The translations under genes were made by a program, and so were the position numbers. From contig JAULSN010000007.1 in NCBI GenBank assembly GCA_033439765.1, forward strand, positions 2,108,001 through 2,172,000: DNA of 64,000 nt, given 5' to 3'. The DNA is from Lasiosphaeria ovina (lineage: Eukaryota; Ascomycota; Sordariomycetes; Sordariales; Lasiosphaeriaceae). Positions 10,667-21,536 of this stretch are shown here, piece after piece (the first letter of the stretch is position 1; every line of letters starts with the position of its first letter). The notes beneath the pieces are model-generated. The model was given only the letters and a program-made list of their open reading frames with translations. It made no database searches and was not told where the DNA came from.

Positions 10667-12924
10667 GTCTCCGTGCCCCTGAGCCGCTCGGAATCCCCGA
10701 GCTGAGCTGTGTAGGAATTACCGATCAATCAGGGTCATGCAGCTGCAGAGCTGTGATTGGTCAGTCGAAAAAAGCAGTGGGGATCGGCTAGCGCACGGAC
10801 CACACGCGCCTTTCACGTGACCGCAGGCATCACCAACACCACCCACTTCTTGTCCCCGTAGTTCGTGATCCTTTTACATAGAACAGAGAAGAATACACCA
10901 CCAACCACCCCCTACCTTTCGAATTAGTTACTATAGTGACTATTGATCGAATCACCTTGTCACTCCAATAAGCTGAGATAACGTGTATTTATCCCGTTTC
11001 TTCTCTCTTGCGAATCTTCTGAAGAACGAACTTCAGCATTATTATTATTATTACAGGTATATAAATGTAGCCCAAACATAAGAGAATTAATTATGCACTC
11101 GAGGGGTGGGTGGCCACTAATACCTGGCTGGTGACTAACGAGGTGAATTGTCAGTTGGGAATGTAGAAAGGTTGTGAAGTAGTTTGACTCGTTGGCTACA
11201 TTGTGTTATTGCTTCTGTAAGTTCTAGGGTTGTTTGACAGTATATCACTCCTTCGGTGTTGTTTTCCCTACCTCTTCTTGTCCTCCCACTTTTAGTCTCC
11301 CCCTTTTTAATAATCTAAACTATTACTAATTCTTCATTAGTCAGTATCTCGGATGTCAAATCCGTTTCTCCATTAAAGCCTTGCATCTCGTGTGTGGCAT
11401 TCTGTACGGTATTTTTTTTATATTGGGGCGTGTATTATTCAGCCAAGCTGTGGTGGTTGCACCCCGAGACGCAACGTTGGACTCGGTCAAGCCACATAGT
11501 GCTGACGCCCCCAAGGCATTCATTCATGTACGGTTCCCTTCCAACAAGTTAATTGACACATCCTAATCCCGCTCTTCGGGTCGGTTGTTCCCGTGGCCGC
11601 GGCCTCGACGGTCTGGATCGCGTTCGGGTCCAAACGGGTTCGCAACCATGGATGCGTTCATTGACACGGAAATCCTTCAGGGCGGACGAGATTGCAGTGG
11701 GCGAGATAAGCAAGTTAGGAGGTGGCCCTGAGTAAGCTCCCTAAGTTTTCATCTGCAAAACAAGGCCCATCAATCCCATGTATCGCGGGAGGCTTGGGCT
11801 GGAGTTTGGGGAACACAAACCTGCACTTGACGGCGTTGGGTGGTGGAGGGGAGGAGGGGTGCGGGGGAACCAGTGGGAGGTGGGACTTTTGTCGTCCCCT
11901 TTCCAAAGCGAGGCTTCCTTGATATGCGGAAATCACTATAGCCAGATGCATATATGCTTATTTCCCACACAATTCAACTCTGTAGAAAGCTATTGGTGTC
12001 CGATGATAACCCGAGCGCAGTGCAGTTAAGCCTTTTCTACCTTTGCTTCTCCACTGAGAGACTCGCTTCTCCCCGCACTCGACTTTCGTGGGTTGCCCGG
12101 CTCTGGTGCGCGAACCGCCCGCCTTGTTAGCAACTGTGAGCAGTGCTGTCGACCATTTCCCGCCAGCCTTTTGGGCGGTGAGGGCCAATTTGCAAAAGTT
12201 GCGCCCACCTCGATCATGGCTCCCCCCGCAGATGACCTTGTTTGCGCCAGCACAGCACGGCACTTTCTCTCTCTTTGTTTCCGTTCGGTTTCTGCGAGAC
12301 CGGACGGGCTGGCGCGTGTCGTGCCAAGTCAGCGAGTTGAGGCCGTCGGGGGTGTGAGAGAGACTGGGAGCCAGCCCACAGGGCACAGGCGTTGCGGCGC
12401 GAGTGCCCTCTAGCCCAATCCATTTGCGCTGGGGGAGCATGGCCGCAATTCCGAGGCCGCCTCCTCTGGCGCGCTGCTTCTGCCCCTCCCCCTCCCTACT
12501 TCCAAGGAGGTTACCCCCCCAATTGCCCTTTTCTGTCACCGGCGCCATTGTCAACCGCCCAGCTAAAACCAGAAAAATTCAATTACTCTATGGATGTTGA
12601 GCCCGGGAAATACGAATGCTGCCAAAAGATCTTTGCGGGTTGTAAGTGTTCCGTGAAGTCCCGTTTCCATATAGGTGCTGTACCGCACCGGTATACAGAC
12701 ATGGAAGAGCAGCGCGGCTTTTTTTCTTCGTCTTCCTCTTTTTCCCGCAGCCTTCCTACCCCGTGGGAAGCCAGCGGACTGACAGCTTCGTCACCAGCTT
12801 GACGTCGCGGGGCACAACTTCGCAGGTGCGCAACTCTAGTAGAGGGGCTGTGTGTGCCTTGGTCTCTGCCTTGCTCCCCAGTCTGACGGGTACTAGACAC
12901 ATCTGCGCCCCAGACCACTTCTTC

Positions 12925-13075
12925 TCTTTTTAGTTCTCTCTTTTTTTTCTTACCTTTCGGCTTATCCTCTTTTAATTATATTACTGATCTCGTCTTTCTT
13001 TTGTCGTTCCATTGTTTTTATTCCCACTCGTTCTCTCTATTTTGGCTTGCTGCTTCATTTTTTTTTTAGTCGTGT
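12925..13075 (+). promoter_or_regulatory. Pyrimidine-rich core-promoter tract
   Basis: An almost continuous C/T-rich stretch (several runs of 6-9 T, many CTTTC and TTCTC) ends about 140 nt before ATG 13213. Such CT-rich tracts commonly precede transcription starts in filamentous fungi. No TATA box is seen. Role inferred from position and composition. Confidence 0.4.
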
Positions 13076-13212
13076 GCTGGTACCTTTCTCGTCTCGAACC
13101 CCGCAGCCTTGCGCCGTCCATACCTTACTTACCCCTCGTAGCCATACATTTCGGACCTTGAGCCTACGTCTTCCCGCCGTCGACGAGGCTGGCACTTGGC
13201 TGCCCGGCATCG

Positions 13213-15275
13213 ATGCCCACAACCACAATGGCACAACGGCCCAAGCGGAAGCGTGGTGGTGACCAGGAGCCACTTCTCATCGTGCCTCCTCCTCAACATC
13301 CCAACCAAGGAGAAGCGCTATTACAACCAATGTGGACCAGCGAGCTCCAGGACCTTTACAACACCATGCGTCAGGTGGAGGAAGAGCTGCCCTTGATGGA
13401 ACGGGTCGATCTCCAAAACGCACCAGGGAACAGAGATGGACAGAACGACTTCCTTCAGCCTCCGACGCCTTCGACGGCCATGTCCCGCTCGCCCTCGTGC
13501 GCCAGCACAACAAACTCCGTCACACGTGCTCTAAAAAACGTCGAAATGGACGACGACCGTCCCTCCAAGAAACGGGCTATGCGCCACGGCCCCTTGGACA
13601 AGTACACAAAGGCGCGGGCTGCTTTCATCCGGAAGCTTGGTGCTTGCGATAGTTGCCGAGGACGGAAGGTCAAGGTACGTTTCAAAACCTGCTTGAGTCT
13701 CTGTGAATTCAATCTCATCTGGTCTCTAGTGTAACCACTACAACTTGGACCGCTTCCAGCAAAAGTACGAAGCATCCAAACGGCCCACGATTGCGAGTCA
13801 ACCCGCACCGATGAATCTGCAGTTCCTGCCGTATACGCATCCCCAGACGTATGTCGCCGGACCCTATCAACCACGCTTCAGCGAACCGGTGGATCTGATC
13901 GGTGTGGGCCTTGACCTTCCGCCTCTTCCATTCCAATATCCACAGGGCACTCAGGAGGAGGACTTCGACAACATCTTGCTGGCAACTCGCTCACAGCAGC
14001 CAGCTATCCCTGCCAGCAATGCGGCGCCCTTGTACAACTTTGGCCCACCCACACGAAGCCTCGGCACCTTATTCCCCCCTCCACCCTCGACAATAGCTAC
14101 GATGCCCCAGGAAGCTTCACCTAGTCCGCATCGATATGTTCCAATCGGGAGAAAGGTGCTGTCCCCCGGCCAAGAGTGGGAATGCCTTTGGGGCATCAAT
14201 GATGGGACCGAATCCTCGGTATCCAGCGGAGAAGCTGAAGCTTGCAATTTACGCTGTAATACATTGGACCATCTCTACATTCACTTCAGTGTCGAGCACG
14301 CGCCATATCAGAATCCGAACTTCATGTGGAGATGTCTTGCCTGCAACTTCAATTGGATGAATCCAAATGTCTCTTGCCCTAATTGTTCCACGCTGCGTTC
14401 CTGGCAGAGGTGGTGTTGGGGCTACATCAGCAGTATGCCGAGCCTGACCTCAGGGTCTTCAATCCCTCTTGCCAACCAAGACGGTGCGCCCTCAAAACCG
14501 TCCACCGGGAACAACCAAGCTGGGTATTTCAGTCTGGCTCCGAACCCGAATCAATACAACACAACGAGATATATGGCTGGGGGCCAGGGCACGCCGATGA
14601 ATGGAGGCGGCTACCAACAGTACGGTGTGCGGTCGGGGAATACGCCGCCAGGCAAGTCGAAGGATTTCCAGGCCCGGCTGTCGCATTGTGTGGATCCTTA
14701 TGGCAGAATATTCCACCCAACACCGAGTATTAGAGCGTCTTACACAAAATCGTCCTGCTCGGCATATACCAAGAAGATAATATTCTTCAACTCCGTACAC
14801 GCGTCATTCTATTGGCTCGTCTCCCTGACTCTCCTCTCGCTTCTTTATGCCGAAAACTGGTTCCAACCCGCCGGAGCGCCCTCGTGGGCCGTACCCGCGC
14901 TGATGGCAGCACATTTTTTCGAGGCCGGCCGAAGGCATATTCCAGAGCTGTCTGTCGCATGCATTGTTGCGGGCCTGACCGGCACGTGGCTCTTTAAACA
15001 CGTTTGGTTTCGCCTGGCCGGCAACGGCGGCCAGGATGGTGACATTTCATTAGTAAGTTCATCCTATCGTTCCCATCTATATGGCTGGCAGGGCCCTTGT
15101 CAGTCAGCAAAGTATAGCAATTACAAATACTGACATGATTGCGTAGAATGACGTTTCAAGCATATCGGACAGAGACCTGGAGCATATCTTCCTTGCCCAG
15201 AGAGACAATAGCCAAGGAGCAATCCAAGATTCAAGTGATGGTATAAACCTCTCCGAGTTGATGGTAATGGCCTGA
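13213..15275 (+). CDS. Half zinc-cluster (CX2CX6C) protein with zinc ribbon and C-terminal membrane segments
   Basis: Three exons, join(13213..13674, 13730..15052, 15147..15275), give 637 aa. The introns are 55 and 94 nt, the second with a CTGAC branch site. A basic region leads into C145-X2-C148-X6-C155 (GACDSCRGRKVKC), the first half of a fungal Zn2Cys6 cluster. The other three cysteines are absent, and intron 1 falls just before C155. The middle part has an irregular Cys/His cluster (NLRCNTLDHLYIHFSVEH) followed by a C-X2-C-X10-C-X2-C finger (MWRCLACNFNW...CPNC) resembling RanBP2-type fingers. Near the end are hydrophobic segments at about 503-530 and 557-580, then an acidic tail. A membrane-tethered regulator is an inference; DNA binding by half a cluster is unproven. 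ATG 13228 (MAQRPKRKRGG) is an alternative start. A + strand neighbour 3 kb on has the same architecture. Confidence 0.75.
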
Positions 15276-18205
15276 TTAATTTTCATTTCTTTTTCGTTTT
15301 GGTTACCTTCCGTATTGGGGCCACGGCTTTTGGGTATATGTTTGGAGTTAGCTTGATTTTCGAGCTCGTCTGGGACAACTTGTTTCCTGTTGGTGCCATT
15401 GTTATCGGTTGGACTCGGTTTGTTTGTTGTTCAGAGTATCCTCTTATGCATTGTCTATTCAGGGAGACGGATGGACGGACGGACGGACGGACGGACGGAC
15501 GGTATTTTGTGTTGGAGACCCTTTTGGATATGGGACGCCAGGAGCATTGCGCAAAGATTCATAGATGTCTTGGATGGGAGACCCCAGGTCATCCCCGGTT
15601 TCTTGGACAGTCACGTAGGGGAAGGTTGGATTGAAGGGGATATCGAGCCCCTTTTCTACCAAATTAGAGAGGTCAATCACATCCATCTGCCTTGCATTTC
15701 CGCGGTCAAGGCATTCATTTCGGCCACTTTACCCCTTCCTCCGTTGCTCCCTCCCTTACCCCTGACGCCTTGCCGTTCTGCCTGCGTCTCCGTAGTTGGG
15801 TTATTGTGAGATTTGTCCTCGTGTGAGAATGGAAAATTGCAGGGCGAGGCGCATCTTGGCGGGGTGCTGCAGACTCGCCCGTCCAGGACAAGGCGCACTG
15901 CCACACTTAGTTTGATGGGGTGCAGATTTGCACCGTGCATATTCCGGACACAGCCCTAGACTCATCAAACCTACCACCTCAGTAGGCACCTTCAGAACGA
16001 CGCGAGAAACTGCCAAGGGTATTTCGCGTCTATTTCTTTTTCAAGGTTTTGTAGCCGTAGGAGGGAAAGAAGAAGAGTCATTGGAGAGGGTCGCTGCTGC
16101 AATCCCAATTGCTCTCGTGAACGTAATCTTCAGTCATTTTGTGACAAGAGCTGTAAGGTATAAGACTACGGAGTACCTTATGCAGCGATTGACTCAATTG
16201 CACATTTTGCGTTTCACGCGGCTATCTCTTGACGGTATACATGCCGAAGGGAGAGCCCCGAGCTCACAAGAGATGACGAGATCGCATTTTGGCCCGGAGT
16301 CTTGAGAGAAAGTTGGGGATGACTCCCCCGTCGTCTGCAGTCGTACAGGAATTGGATATCGGATGTTTTCCAATGGATGAGTCGCCCGTCCTCAGCTTTA
16401 GCGTTTTACCCCACCACCGCCCAGGGCAATTCCTCCCCAGGGCAGCATCCCGTTGTTTCTCCCCTGTCGAAGGACGTCAACCTTGTGGAGAGCCCGCTAA
16501 ACAACACCCCCACTCCCCGCGTATTGTGCGGATTACCGCTAGCGGACCGCCGCTGATCCCATTGAAACCTCATTGGAAAGCCAGGGCAGTTTCCGTCATG
16601 ACGGTAAGCCCGCGCTGTACTGAGGCCGCCGCTGCCAGCATCGCGATGCGGCAGCCCCCCTATGCGCGGATATCAGATTCCAGATGCCAGAATGCCAGAT
16701 GCTGTGCGTGATGGATTTTGATTACTGGCAATTGGCCCAACCGACTAGGAGATATCACGACAAGAGTGAAAAGTATAATCGACTCGGCTGCGTACCTACT
16801 CAATGCAAGAAGGTTGCATGTTGCAATCGAGTCAATTGCTCCAATACCTAAGGTAGGGACAGAGACACCTTCCATGACTGGCAAGCTTGGTTGAGTCATC
16901 GCGAGACCTCCCTCAAGTCACAGTACGACCAAAAGGAGGTCAGGAAGCTCGCCCTGGGGAGGACAAGACCCACAAGCCACCCACCATGACAAACTTCAAA
17001 CTTCATACCCGTTCCCGTGCGCTGGTGTTCTTCGCCAGCTGTCCGGACGTGTGATGGACCTCATTCGTTATGCATGCCGGGGCTTTCTCCTTGGTGGACG
17101 CGGTGGTTTCTTATTAAACGAAGTACCAACATCGGTCCTTCCATCCTGGCCTCCTCGTTGAGCCAAAGCCAAATGGAGGTGGACGACGAGTGGGAGGGGC
17201 GAGGTGGGCCCGCAGGCTTGCCGTGTTCTCGCCGTGTCCTGCAGCCATGACCGATGCTCTGCCGGGGTATCTGGTACGCTGCCTGAGGAATATTCTGTAG
17301 CCAATGCGGAGTCTCCAAAAGGTGCAGCTGAGCATATTAGAAGCCCCCTCGCCAGGGAATTGCGGTAAAGAAGTGAGGAAAAGAAATCAAACACACTGGG
17401 AAGTCTTAAAAACCTATTGTTTGACTTGAAAGTTTGATAAAAAGGCAAAAACGGAAAATTGCTATGGCACTGAGTCTGGTGCTGGAGACAGGTTGACTTC
17501 AACAGCGACAAGAAACCTCGACAGCCCAGGTACCCGTCCCACAACCCCGCCGGAGCGCGCTAGTCCTAATTCGACTCGCCGAAATGCTTAGAGGGAACGG
17601 GGTGGGAACTGCGCCTTGGCTTGGCTTGCACGGGTGACAAGCCGACCCTCTTTCAGGTTGTTGGAGGAAGTGAAATATCGGCCATGACTCCTCCGGACTC
17701 AGGCTCTGGATTTCCTTTCCTCTTTCTCTTTCATCCATATCGAAGGTAATACCAAACTCGCGCCAGCAACGGCACACCCCAAACAGCTGTGTTTGTCTGC
17801 TTGCCTGATCTACTCCAGTGGAGCAGCCAGGCAACTCAGGCACCCTGAGCCCCAGCTCGCCGCCGCAGCAGCGCCTGTGTCTAGCCCGCCAAACCCGGAC
17901 TCTCCAGCAGAGTCTCGCCGGCTTGGTGCGGCATAGGTTGCCCTGCTGTCGACGCGTACAGCCAGCCCATTACCTAGCATCGATTTTTACCCAACCGTCA
18001 AAGTTGTTGGCGTCTTAACACACTTGAATTACCTACGGATACCGGATACCAAACCCGCATTGTTTTGATTCTCAATTCTTTAACTCGACGAGTCCCCAGT
18101 GACCTTGGCCCCCGTCGTTGTGACGCTGTTCCCTGGGCACCCTCACAGACCACCATCCTGTCTTCACATTTCGCGCTGCCCGATTCCCACAGGGCACTCG
18201 CCGAA
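15276..18205. other. 2.9 kb intergenic spacer
   Basis: No gene is supported. It contains a (GGAC)n repeat, one TACGGAGTA element at 16167-16175 and scattered short frames with no conserved sequence. The right part (about 17.8-18.2 kb) is presumably the leader and promoter of the next + strand gene. Confidence 0.5.
15473..15502. repeat. (GGAC)n microsatellite
   Basis: Seven tandem GGAC units, preceded by an imperfect GGAT, lie about 200 nt after the stop of the preceding gene. Confidence 0.95.
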
Positions 18206-20260
18206 ATGTCTCGGCAAAGCTCGACCAATGCCTTCCAGGGCTTTTCCGTTTTCCAAAGCAGTCTCGGCGAGGCCTTGCAGTGGCTTCCCGCAGTCGGCAC
18301 CCAGGAACTCGATGACATGATCAACGCCCTGCTCCCGGGTCCCAACTCGATCCAGGACAAGCGTGCCCACATCTCCATGGACTTTTTCGCCTACGCCACA
18401 CAGACGGGCGAGACATTCAAGTTCTACTCCGTCCCCGTCTCCGCCGCCGCCCCATCTCCGGCGAGCTCCGCTGCCCTCTATGATTCCGGCTACGGCTCCA
18501 GCTTCAACGTCTCTCCCATCGTGTCCGACTTGAACCCCTGGACCCAGTCCCCCGCGTCATTTGCCCCTGCCACCTCCTTCGAGGATGCCCACGCCAGCTC
18601 TAGCTCGCGTTCTTCTTCCAAGAAGGCCAGCACATCCAGCTCGCGACAGCCCACCACCGACTTTGCGACCCACCCTGGCATGCGCATCATGACCAAGGAC
18701 GGCCGCGATGTCACCAACTCAGCATCTCGAGGATGCAAGACCAAGGAGCAGCGAGATCACGCCCATCTCATGCGCATCATCAAGGCCTGCGATGCTTGCC
18801 GCCGGAAGAAGATCCGTTGCGACCCAACCCACAAGAACCGCACTGCCTCCAAGCGTGCCGCCCCGCAATCATCTCCCCAGGTCGAGGTGAAGCCTGCAAA
18901 GAAGTCTAAGAAGACTACAGAACCACCTACAATAGGCTTCCCTGGTCTCACCCCTGACTTTGCTGTCAGCAACGCTTTTGAGAGCCCCGAGACCACCTCA
19001 CCATTCACGCCCTTCGAAGGAAGCTTCCCCGAGGACCCCGAGGCCTTCTGGGACCAGTTCTTCCTATTCGACCAGGATTCGAATGCGCTCGACTCCCAAT
19101 ACACACCAGACCTTTACGAACTCCTCAACAACCCCCAGAGCTTCTCTCCTAGCTCCGGCTCTTCTTCTACTTCTCCGTCGCAAGTTTTCACGCCTTATAC
19201 TCATGCACCTCCCGGACTTTCTCCCACGATTGCATCCGAAATTATCAACCTAGAAGCGTCTTCTCAGGATCCGGCACTGCCTTATCTCAACCCTGGTGTC
19301 GCTCATGGCACCAACTATGTCGACTTCAACCTCTATTCGCCAGCGTCTGACTCCTCTCTTGACGACGAATTGTTTGCCCCGAGAGATGTTGTCTCTGCCC
19401 GCAGTCGACATCAATCCTCGCAACGAAACAATGCTGCGATCAACACGGCAAGCCGCAATGTCCTCAGCCAGAACTTTTCGACGGAGGTCATTCCGGTTGT
19501 CAACAGTGGCGGGACGTTGGTTAGTCCACAGTCACTACGCCATGTTGGCGAGCAATTCTCGGGTATCCGACATCTCGACGAGCGCTATGGCCCCCATGTC
19601 TCTTTGACGCCTTCTCCGGCTGCGACAGACCAAGGAGGAAATCTTCAAACCAGCCAAGGATCCCGTGGACCTGCCAGCAGCGTCATTTCTCGGCCGACTT
19701 GGTCTCGACCTCAATCTCAAGCGGATGCTAATGTTCGTACAACGATGGCGCTTGAGCGCCCCACAACTATTGCATCCATATCCAGCGGTATCCCGTGGTC
19801 GGCTGCAATGAATGCGGCCCTCATGGCTGCCATCACCTCAACATTGCCATTGCGATACAACTTGACGGGCGAAGATGTCATAGACCGGAGTGTCCGGACT
19901 ATAGTGTCTTTCTCCCACTTTGTCGTATTTGGTCTTGTCTCTTTTCTACTGGCATCTTTTCTGCCCTCGCAGTTCCTGCAAGGCGAGATTGACATGGTCG
20001 ACTCTGTCAGCCTCGCCATTACAACTTTCTCCTTGGCTTCACTTGCTGTGCAGCAAGTGGGAACAGGGGACCGGAAACCGATCACCTCAAAAGGCACATC
20101 ACCGTCAACAGGCACCAAGATGGCCGTCATTGCTGTTTGCAGTGCTGTGCACAATGTCAAGTCGAAGATTCAGGCCAGCGGCCAACGGCTTCAAACCCTT
20201 CGGTGCGCAGCTTCCCGGATCCTTCGGCGCGCCGGAACGTTTCGTTCGGTGAAGATATAG
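18206..20260 (+). CDS. Half zinc-cluster (CX2CX6C) protein with C-terminal membrane segments
   Basis: A single exon encodes 684 aa. The frame is open from 18065, but the first ATG is at 18206 (MSRQSSTNAFQGF). The N-terminal 190 residues are Ser-rich, with a conserved-looking FQSSLGEALQWLPAVGTQEL patch. A basic stretch then leads to C195-X2-C198-X6-C205 (IIKACDACRRKKIRCDPTHK), which lacks the second three cysteines of a canonical Zn2Cys6 domain. A nuclear-localisation-like KPAKKSKK follows, then a long Ser/Pro-rich region. Two hydrophobic segments (about 571-592 and 601-620) and a basic tail close the protein. The basic stretch and the cluster are similar to those of the + strand gene ending at 15275. 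A transcription regulator is likely from family resemblance; membrane anchoring is inferred. Confidence 0.75.
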   Translation: MSRQSSTNAFQGFSVFQSSLGEALQWLPAVGTQELDDMINALLPGPNSIQDKRAHISMDFFAYATQTGETFKFYSVPVSAAAPSPASSAALYDSGYGSSFNVSPIVSDLNPWTQSPASFAPATSFEDAHASSSSRSSSKKASTSSSRQPTTDFATHPGMRIMTKDGRDVTNSASRGCKTKEQRDHAHLMRIIKACDACRRKKIRCDPTHKNRTASKRAAPQSSPQVEVKPAKKSKKTTEPPTIGFPGLTPDFAVSNAFESPETTSPFTPFEGSFPEDPEAFWDQFFLFDQDSNALDSQYTPDLYELLNNPQSFSPSSGSSSTSPSQVFTPYTHAPPGLSPTIASEIINLEASSQDPALPYLNPGVAHGTNYVDFNLYSPASDSSLDDELFAPRDVVSARSRHQSSQRNNAAINTASRNVLSQNFSTEVIPVVNSGGTLVSPQSLRHVGEQFSGIRHLDERYGPHVSLTPSPAATDQGGNLQTSQGSRGPASSVISRPTWSRPQSQADANVRTTMALERPTTIASISSGIPWSAAMNAALMAAITSTLPLRYNLTGEDVIDRSVRTIVSFSHFVVFGLVSFLLASFLPSQFLQGEIDMVDSVSLAITTFSLASLAVQQVGTGDRKPITSKGTSPSTGTKMAVIAVCSAVHNVKSKIQASGQRLQTLRCAASRILRRAGTFRSVKI

Positions 20261-21536
20261 GATTCAACCAGGCCCGGCACCGGGCGTTGGTTGGTTGATC
20301 GGTTTATTGTTGTCAGCGAGCGCATTTTGATCTTGATACCCAGAGTTTTAGACTATGAGACATGTGGTCGTCCTCGTCGTTGTATGTTCGCTCTTCAGGG
20401 CTTGCCCCGCTCAGTGGCTGGGAAACATGGCTTGTATGTAGTTGTGCTATTGACGGAGGAGGGGGACCATTCCCACGATTGTCGCGAAGATCTGACACTG
20501 CGACTTATAGGCAGCGCTGCCTTCTTCTGTTTTCCGAGCGAGATACTAGCGCTCCCCATAGTTGTAGCGCCTTTGACAAGAATACACAGGTCGTCGCAGA
20601 CCATCGCAATTAAAAACCGTCCCGCATTTTCGTAGTGATTTGTGAAGTTTTGTATCATGCTGCAAAGCGTGCCCTCAAAGGCGTGTGTTTCTTTTGCGAA
20701 GTTCTGCTCCCTTTGCTAGTACTATCTGTCTCTCGGTGCGGCTTTCTTGGAGCGGTCACCTTTGAATTGCCTTTTGCTAGAAACCCTCGCAGTCCTCCAT
20801 CCATACTTATACGGCGGGGTTAGCCCGTCGTTTTAGGCGGGTTCCTCATTTGGCAGCGGTCAGAGCTTCTCCACTAAGCCCGCACCGTTTGAACTTTGGA
20901 GTTTTGAACGTCAAGGAAGGAACAAGGTACAGGATTGACGTAAGTAGGTCCGAACTAGGTTATATGCATGTAGCGGGCCCTTGGCGCATATTAGCGGCAC
21001 TGGTGGGTCTTTAAAAAAAGAAAAAAAAAGAAAAAAAAAAAAAAAAAACCCGTGTGCAACTGTTCGCCGTTGTCCCTATAGGGTGACTACAATCATGCCT
21101 CCAATGGTTTCGCATTGTTCCTAGATCACGCCCTCCGCTCCTGGTGCAAGCCGATTACGTAGCAGCTGCACATTTATCTTCAGATACGCTGGCTGCCAAA
21201 CCCGAAACTGCGGCTTCTTCTTTCATTTTTGGCGTTTGGCTGCCGTGGGCTGGGTACGTACCCCGGAACCTTGCGGGCCATTGGCTGAGCTCGTGCCTGC
21301 TGCCATTTGGACTTATTCGTCTCATGCCACGGTCACGGTCCTAGGTCTCGAACGGTTGCGCCTTCTGTTTCCGCTCAACCTCAACCGCCGCTCACTTTCC
21401 ACTCACTCCGGCCTCACTTTCTCTTCACTATTTTCCCCTCCTTCTACAGGACCCTGCCAGGCTGCAACTGCTGCACTCGAAGGCGCCGCCCCGGCAACCG
21501 GCCTAGTCAAGCTTAGGCCGCCCAAAAAAAAAAAAG
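20261..21536. other. 1.3 kb intergenic spacer with poly-A tract
   Basis: It holds the 3' flank of the preceding gene and the leader of TAD2. A poly-A-rich tract (21013-21048, interrupted by two G) and a second A11 run just before ATG 21537 are the only distinct features. A 258-codon frame at 21236-22012 overlaps TAD2 in another frame and is rejected. Confidence 0.5.

Larger units (their letters stand above)
9920..13212. other. 3.3 kb intergenic spacer
   Basis: No gene is supported here. Frames up to about 198 aa on the minus strand have no conserved motif and overlap each other. It contains a (TTC)n microsatellite, an ATT repeat at about 11038-11054, many CCTACCTA-type motifs and a pyrimidine-rich tract next to the following gene. 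A long untranslated leader or a non-coding transcript cannot be excluded. Confidence 0.5.

Noticed and set aside
11958..12554. 198-codon minus-strand frame in the 3.3-kb spacer
   Set aside because: No conserved motif, no intron logic, and overlapping frames of similar length on the plus strand.
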